Positions 33,749 through 37,452 of a stretch of 37,452 nt of DNA are shown piece by piece (the stretch's first letter is position 1; each line of letters starts with the position of its first letter). Origin of the DNA: HB2-32-21 sp003448675. GTDB lineage: Bacteria; Pseudomonadota; Gammaproteobacteria; Pseudomonadales; Porticoccaceae. Location: contig JBFHDK010000022.1 in NCBI GenBank assembly GCA_041584755.1, positions 1 to 37,452 of the forward strand, read 5' to 3'. Below the pieces are notes generated by a model, which was not told the origin of the DNA, made no database searches, and saw nothing but the letters and a program-made list of their open reading frames with translations. Position numbers and translations under genes: made by a program.

Positions 33749-34216
33749 ATGTCACTTAAAATTGATACCAGTGATTTACAGTCTAATGTCGGTAAGGACT
33801 GCGGCACCTCGGACTGGTTTGAAATCGACCAGCAGCGCATCAACGACTTTGCCGATGTCACCAAGGATCACCAGTTCATTCATGTCGATCCGGAACGGGC
33901 CAAGGATACGCCTTTCGGTGGCACCATCGCCCACGGTTATCTGACGCTCTCGCTGTTGGCTTATTTTATGCAGTACGGCGGCGTCGGCGTCGACGTGCCC
34001 AACCGCACCATGGGGGTGAACTACGGCCTCGATAAGCTGCGTTTTTTGCAGCCGGTTCCCGCCGGTTCCAAGGTTCGCGCCCGCGCCAAGCTGGCGGAGG
34101 CCACGGAGAAAAGCCCGGGACAGTACTTGTTCAAACTGGAAGTTACTGTTGATATCGAAGGTTTTGAAAAGCCGGCCCTGATCGCGGAAACCCTGACCAT
34201 GGTCTTTACTGGTTGA
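33749..34216 (+). CDS. MaoC-family (R)-specific enoyl-CoA hydratase
   Basis: This 155-residue hot-dog-fold protein should add water to a trans-2-enoyl-CoA to give the (3R)-hydroxyacyl-CoA. The hydratase-2 signature is clear: DVTKDHQFIHVDPERA with D40 and H45 as the catalytic pair, followed by TPFGGTIAHGYLTLSLL. NYGLDKLRFLQPVPAGSKVR forms the central strand region common to the family. The start ATG at 33749 has AGGAGAG upstream. It lies between the dehydrogenases and the SDR, the right place for the second step of the cycle. NodN and other MaoC relatives share the fold, but the operon supports hydratase activity. Confidence 0.93.
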   Translation: MSLKIDTSDLQSNVGKDCGTSDWFEIDQQRINDFADVTKDHQFIHVDPERAKDTPFGGTIAHGYLTLSLLAYFMQYGGVGVDVPNRTMGVNYGLDKLRFLQPVPAGSKVRARAKLAEATEKSPGQYLFKLEVTVDIEGFEKPALIAETLTMVFTG

Positions 34217-34269
34217 GACTGAAAGGCTAACGAGAGCAAGCCCGATAACAGAATAACTGGAGTTAAATC

Positions 34270-35190
34270 ATGACAGTTCGATTTGATGGAAAAGTCGCCA
34301 TCGTCACCGGCGCCGGCAACGGTCTGGGCCGTTCCCACGCACTGGCCTTTGCCGCGCGCGGGGCTAAAGTGGTGGTGAATGATCTCGGCGGTGCCCGCGA
34401 CGGCACCGGTCAGTCCAGCGAAGCCGCCCGCGCGGTCGTGGAAGAGATCAAGGCCGCCGGCGGTGAAGCCCTTGCCAACGGTGCCAACGTTGCCAACTTT
34501 GACGAAGTTCAGGCCATGGTGAAAGAGGCCATGGATGCCTGGGGGCGGGTGGATATCCTGGTCAACAATGCCGGCATTCTGCGGGATAAGTCCTTTTCCA
34601 AGATGTCCGTGGAAGATTTCAAACTGGTGATCGATGTGCACCTGATGGGCGCCGCCTACTGCACCAAAGCAGTCTGGGAGATCATGAAGGAACAGAATTA
34701 TGGCCGTATTGTCATGGTGTCCTCTTCCAGCGGCCTGTACGGCAACTTTGGTCAGTCCAACTACAGCGCCGCCAAGCTGGGCGTGGTTGGCCTGATGAAC
34801 TCCCTGGCCCAGGAGGGTGAGAAGTACAACGTTCGCGTTAACTCCCTGGCGCCCGCGGCGTTGACCCGCATGACCGAAGACATTATTCCCGATCCGCGCG
34901 CCGGCGGCACCCTGCGCCCCGAGCCGGTTAGCGCCGGTGTTCTGGCACTGTGTTCGGAAGACGCGCCCAACAAGTTTGTCCTGTGCGCTGGCGCTGGCGG
35001 TTATTCAGCCTCGCATCTGTACGAGACCAAGGGCATTTATTTAACCCAGGATCAGCAGACGCCCGAGGGTGTGCTGGAGAACTGGGATGCACTGGATGAC
35101 GCCACTGGTGAAGAGCGTTTGACCGCGGCATTGAAACAAACCGAGAAATTTATCAAGGCGGCCCTGGCCGATCTGGATCAGAACGGCTGA
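34270..35190 (+). CDS. SDR, (3R)-hydroxyacyl-CoA dehydrogenase-like (HSD17B4 type)
   Basis: This 306-residue short-chain dehydrogenase resembles the dehydrogenase domain of the peroxisomal multifunctional enzyme HSD17B4, which oxidises (3R)-hydroxyacyl-CoA. It has the NAD motif TGAGNGLGRSHALAFAARGA, the loop VVNDLGGARDGTG, NNAGILRDKSFSKM, a catalytic serine near 152, and Y165 and K169 in YSAAK. VNSLAPAALTRMTEDI is typical of this branch. The C-terminal extension beyond the core fold (from about residue 250) is also as in the HSD17B4-like proteins. With the R-specific hydratase before it, the pair would do steps two and three of beta-oxidation. Start at ATG 34270. Confidence 0.92.
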   Translation: MTVRFDGKVAIVTGAGNGLGRSHALAFAARGAKVVVNDLGGARDGTGQSSEAARAVVEEIKAAGGEALANGANVANFDEVQAMVKEAMDAWGRVDILVNNAGILRDKSFSKMSVEDFKLVIDVHLMGAAYCTKAVWEIMKEQNYGRIVMVSSSSGLYGNFGQSNYSAAKLGVVGLMNSLAQEGEKYNVRVNSLAPAALTRMTEDIIPDPRAGGTLRPEPVSAGVLALCSEDAPNKFVLCAGAGGYSASHLYETKGIYLTQDQQTPEGVLENWDALDDATGEERLTAALKQTEKFIKAALADLDQNG

Positions 35191-35233
35191 TTAGGCCCAT
35201 TGCTGCTCAGCGCTAACAGAGAGGAGAAGAATC

Positions 35234-36415
35234 ATGAGAGAAGCAGTAGTTGTTTCATCCGCAAGAACCCCCATCGGCAAGGCCTACCGGGGGCTGTTTA
35301 ACGACACAGAGGGTCCGACCATGGCAGCTATTGCCGTCAGGGCGGCCATGGAGCGCGCCGGTGTTGATCCTGCGGAAGTTGAAGATGTGATCATGGGTTG
35401 TGCCCTGGGTCAGGGCACCACCGGCTATAACATCGGCCGCTTGACCGCTCTGGCTGCCGGTTGCCCGGTAACTGTCAGTGGCATGACCATGGATCGTCAG
35501 TGTTCTTCCGGTCTGATGTCTGTGGCCACCGCCGCCAAGCAGATTGTTCACGACGGTATGGATATCGCGATCGGTGGTGGTGTCGAGCACATCAGCCTGG
35601 TGCAAAACGAGCACCAGAACGGCTTTCGCGCCCAGGATCCCAATCTGATCAAAATGCACAAGGACATCTACATGCCCATGTTGCAGACGGCGGAAGTCGT
35701 AGCCAAGCGCTATAACGTCAGTCGCGATGCGCAGGATGAGTATGGTTTCCAGTCCCAGCAGCGCACCGCAGCGGCCCAGGAAGCAGGCTTGTTCGAAGAC
35801 GAAATCGTCGAAGTGACGGCGATGATGAAGCACGTCGATAAGGCCTCTGGAAAGGAAGCGCTGGAAGAAAAAACTCTGAAACTTGATGAAGGCAACCGTC
35901 CCAGCACCACCCTGGAAGGCCTGCAATCGCTGAAGCCGGTTTTTGAAGGTGGCTGTATCACCGCTGGTAACGCCAGTCAGCTGTCCGATGGCGCGGCAGC
36001 CTGTGTACTGATGGATTCCAAAACCGCCGAACAGCGTAATGTCGAACCCCTCGGTATCTATCGCGGCATCGCCGTCGCCGGTTGCGAGCCCGATGAAATG
36101 GGCATTGGCCCGGTCTTTGCCATTCCCAAGCTGCTCAAGCAGCACGGTCTGAGTATGGATGATATCGGCGTCTGGGAGTTGAACGAAGCCTTTGCGGTAC
36201 AGGTGATCTATTGTCGCGATCAGCTGGGTATTCCCAACGAAAAACTCAATATCAACGGTGGCGCCATTGCCATTGGCCATCCCTATGGCATGAGCGGTAC
36301 CCGTATGATTGGCCATGCCCTGCGCGAAGGTAAGCGTCGCGGCGAGAAATATGTGGTTATCACCATGTGTGTCGGTGGTGGTATGGGTGCTGCGGGTCTG
36401 TTTGAAGTGGCATGA
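35234..36415 (+). CDS. Thiolase (acetyl-CoA acetyltransferase family)
   Basis: This 393-residue thiolase would split 3-oxoacyl-CoA with CoA in the last step of the cycle. The three catalytic residues are present: C90 in MDRQCSSGLMS, H349 in IGHPYGMSGTR and C379 in MCVGGGMGAAGLFE. The N terminus SSARTPIGKAYRGLFNDT and the block TAGNASQLSDGAAACVLM are canonical. Full-length sequence and intact cysteines indicate an active degradative-type thiolase and not a SCP-x lipid-transfer thiolase. GAGGAGAAG precedes the ATG at 35234. It ends the operon, with a strong terminator 55 bases downstream. Confidence 0.94.
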   Translation: MREAVVVSSARTPIGKAYRGLFNDTEGPTMAAIAVRAAMERAGVDPAEVEDVIMGCALGQGTTGYNIGRLTALAAGCPVTVSGMTMDRQCSSGLMSVATAAKQIVHDGMDIAIGGGVEHISLVQNEHQNGFRAQDPNLIKMHKDIYMPMLQTAEVVAKRYNVSRDAQDEYGFQSQQRTAAAQEAGLFEDEIVEVTAMMKHVDKASGKEALEEKTLKLDEGNRPSTTLEGLQSLKPVFEGGCITAGNASQLSDGAAACVLMDSKTAEQRNVEPLGIYRGIAVAGCEPDEMGIGPVFAIPKLLKQHGLSMDDIGVWELNEAFAVQVIYCRDQLGIPNEKLNINGGAIAIGHPYGMSGTRMIGHALREGKRRGEKYVVITMCVGGGMGAAGLFEVA

Positions 36416-36470
36416 TTGGCGCCAAACAATAGCCTCAACAACACTGCTTGTTTAGGTTAGGTAAATCAGG

Positions 36471-36502
36471 GGGGATGTGCTACAAAGTGCATCCCCTTTT
36501 TT
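36471..36502 (+). terminator. Intrinsic terminator after the thiolase gene
   Basis: GGGGATGTGC, the loop TACAAA and GTGCATCCCC form a ten-base-pair stem with two G-T pairs, followed directly by six T. It ends the acyl-CoA operon. An in-frame GTG for the next gene lies within this hairpin and is therefore not a credible start. Confidence 0.9.
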
Positions 36503-36533
36503 ATTTCAGGTAGACGAAAGCCAGGAGATTGGT

Positions 36534-37355
36534 ATGGGTCAAATGGATTCCCTGATGACAACAGTGACAGGTTGGGCAACTTTGTACGGTGTCAAAATTA
36601 TTGTTGCCATCCTTATCTTTGTTATTGGTAAGTGGGTGGCGCGCAAACTGAGTAATGCGCTGATCAAAGTAATGACCGGCCGTGAAGTGGATGAGGCCCT
36701 GGTTCGCTTTGCCGGCAGTTTGTCTTATACAGCCTTGCTGGTTTTCGTTGTGATCGCCGCGCTGGGCCAAGTGGGCATACAAACTGCGTCCTTTGTTGCC
36801 ATTGTTGGTGCCGCTGGTCTGGCGGTTGGTCTGGCAATGCAGGGTTCGTTGTCGAATTTTGCGGCAGGCGTGCTGATTATTATTTTCAAGCCCTTCCGCA
36901 TCGGTGATTTTGTCGAAGTGGCCGGCACTGCAGGTGTGGTCGAAAGCATAATGATATTTACCACCGAACTGAAAACCGGTGACAATAAAAAAGTTATTAT
37001 TCCCAATTCCTCGGTTTTGGGCGGTGTAATCACCAACTATTCCGCCAACGATACCCGCCGTGTCGACCTGGTCATGGGTATTAGCTATGACGATGATATC
37101 GACAAGGCCAAGCGAGTACTTGGGGAGCTGATGGCAGCCGATGAGCGGATTCTGCAAGACCCCGCACCGGTTGTCGCTTTGATCGCGCTGGCTGATAGTA
37201 GTGTGAATTTTAACGTCAGGCCCTGGGTGAAAACCGCTGATTACTGGGGTGTCTACTGCGACCTGACCGAAGCCATCAAGAAGCGTTTTGATCAGGAAGG
37301 TATTTCGATTCCCTATCCCCAGAGGGATGTTCATGTGCACCAGGTCAATGGCTGA
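36534..37355 (+). CDS. Small-conductance mechanosensitive channel (MscS family)
   Basis: MscS channels open under membrane tension to release solutes during osmotic downshock. The 273-residue protein has three membrane segments: about 19-39, 59-80 and the pore helix about 84-118 with the Gly/Ala-rich AIVGAAGLAVGLAMQGSLSN. The cytosolic domain begins KPFRIGDFVEV, with the family block VIIPNSSVLGGVITNYS and DDDIDKAKRVL, and ends in a beta-barrel region. Length is near that of E. coli MscS. The ATG at 36534 has AGGAG six bases upstream. The 19-codon upstream extension falls in the terminator and was rejected. Expression is from an unseen promoter or from readthrough. Confidence 0.94.
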   Translation: MGQMDSLMTTVTGWATLYGVKIIVAILIFVIGKWVARKLSNALIKVMTGREVDEALVRFAGSLSYTALLVFVVIAALGQVGIQTASFVAIVGAAGLAVGLAMQGSLSNFAAGVLIIIFKPFRIGDFVEVAGTAGVVESIMIFTTELKTGDNKKVIIPNSSVLGGVITNYSANDTRRVDLVMGISYDDDIDKAKRVLGELMAADERILQDPAPVVALIALADSSVNFNVRPWVKTADYWGVYCDLTEAIKKRFDQEGISIPYPQRDVHVHQVNG

Positions 37356-37380
37356 ATACTCATTGAGAGGTTGACTAACA

Positions 37381-37452
37381 ATGAAAAATAAATTGATTGC
37401 GGGCGTGCTAGTTCTGGGTGTCAGCGCAGTGCTCGGTGGTTCCCAAGTCTGG
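37381..37452 (+). CDS. Start of an exported or membrane protein (partial)
   Basis: The last 72 bases encode the first 24 residues of a protein cut by the window edge. The N terminus is basic (MKNKLIAG) and followed by a hydrophobic stretch (VLVLGVSAVLGG), as in a signal peptide or membrane anchor. GAGAGG at 37365-37370 precedes the ATG. It starts 25 bases after the MscS gene and may be co-transcribed. The product cannot be named from so little sequence. Confidence 0.6.
   Translation, partial: MKNKLIAGVLVLGVSAVLGGSQVW

Noticed and set aside
35255..36316. 353-residue open frame on the minus strand opposite the thiolase gene
   Set aside because: The plus-strand thiolase has all catalytic residues; the antisense frame is a by-product of GC-rich codon bias and has no ribosome site or recognisable domain.
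36477..36533. Upstream GTG start for the MscS gene
   Set aside because: The codon lies inside the terminator hairpin, and the ATG at 36534 has a good ribosome site.
36501..37340. 279-residue minus-strand open frame opposite the MscS gene
   Set aside because: The MscS reading has proper membrane segments and a ribosome site; the antisense frame has neither.

Overview
The window looks like a piece of a gammaproteobacterial chromosome, related to the Pseudomonas/Cellvibrio/Spongiibacter side of that class. I infer this from protein-level similarity and from gene order: glnE-ilvE-waaF, hldE-aldo/keto reductase-FAD oxidoreductase-waaA and DUF1249-cpdA-yqiA-parE-parC are arrangements I recall from Pseudomonas or enterics. 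The DNA is GC-rich (60-62% in 60-base spot counts in waaF and parC) and densely coding. No gap between genes exceeds about 235 bases. I see no rRNA, tRNA, insertion sequence, CRISPR array or phage gene.

Layout. (1) 1-3.1 kb: a small ABM-family monooxygenase gene converges on argA across a shared terminator; argE follows on the same strand as argA (linear arginine synthesis). (2) 3.2-10.3 kb: glnE, ilvE, waaF, waaG and waaP run on the plus strand, leading from nitrogen control and branched-chain amino acids into the LPS inner core. (3) 10.3-17.1 kb: an accessory LPS segment. Three minus-strand genes (a third GT9 heptosyltransferase-like protein, a 513-residue membrane glycosyltransferase-like protein and a second WaaP-superfamily kinase) diverge from a UDP-sugar dehydrogenase, a UDP-uronate epimerase and a 2-oxoglutarate/Fe(II) oxygenase. 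The membrane-protein gene is clearly lower in GC. (4) 17.1-23.2 kb: waaC, hldE, an aldo/keto reductase and FAD oxidoreductase pair on the minus strand, then waaA. (5) 23.1-31.1 kb: tolC on the minus strand, overlapping the 3' end of waaA; then DUF1249, cpdA, yqiA, parE and parC. (6) 31.1-36.4 kb: a compact five-gene acyl-CoA operon (two dissimilar acyl-CoA dehydrogenases, a MaoC hydratase, an SDR and a thiolase), with its own candidate promoter and structured leader, closed by a strong terminator. (7) 36.5 kb to the end: an MscS channel and the start of a secreted or membrane protein cut by the window edge.

How the genes work together. hldE makes the heptose donor, waaA adds Kdo, waaC and waaF add heptoses I and II, waaP phosphorylates heptose and waaG adds the first hexose. 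The accessory segment probably extends or decorates this core with further heptose, a uronic acid, phosphate and possibly a hydroxylated group. The acyl-CoA operon encodes one complete turn of beta-oxidation through apparently R-specific hydration and oxidation, with a probable heteromeric dehydrogenase of the type used on bulky (for example steroid-derived) acyl chains. The accessory LPS segment is the best candidate for an undescribed system; its product cannot be fixed from sequence alone.
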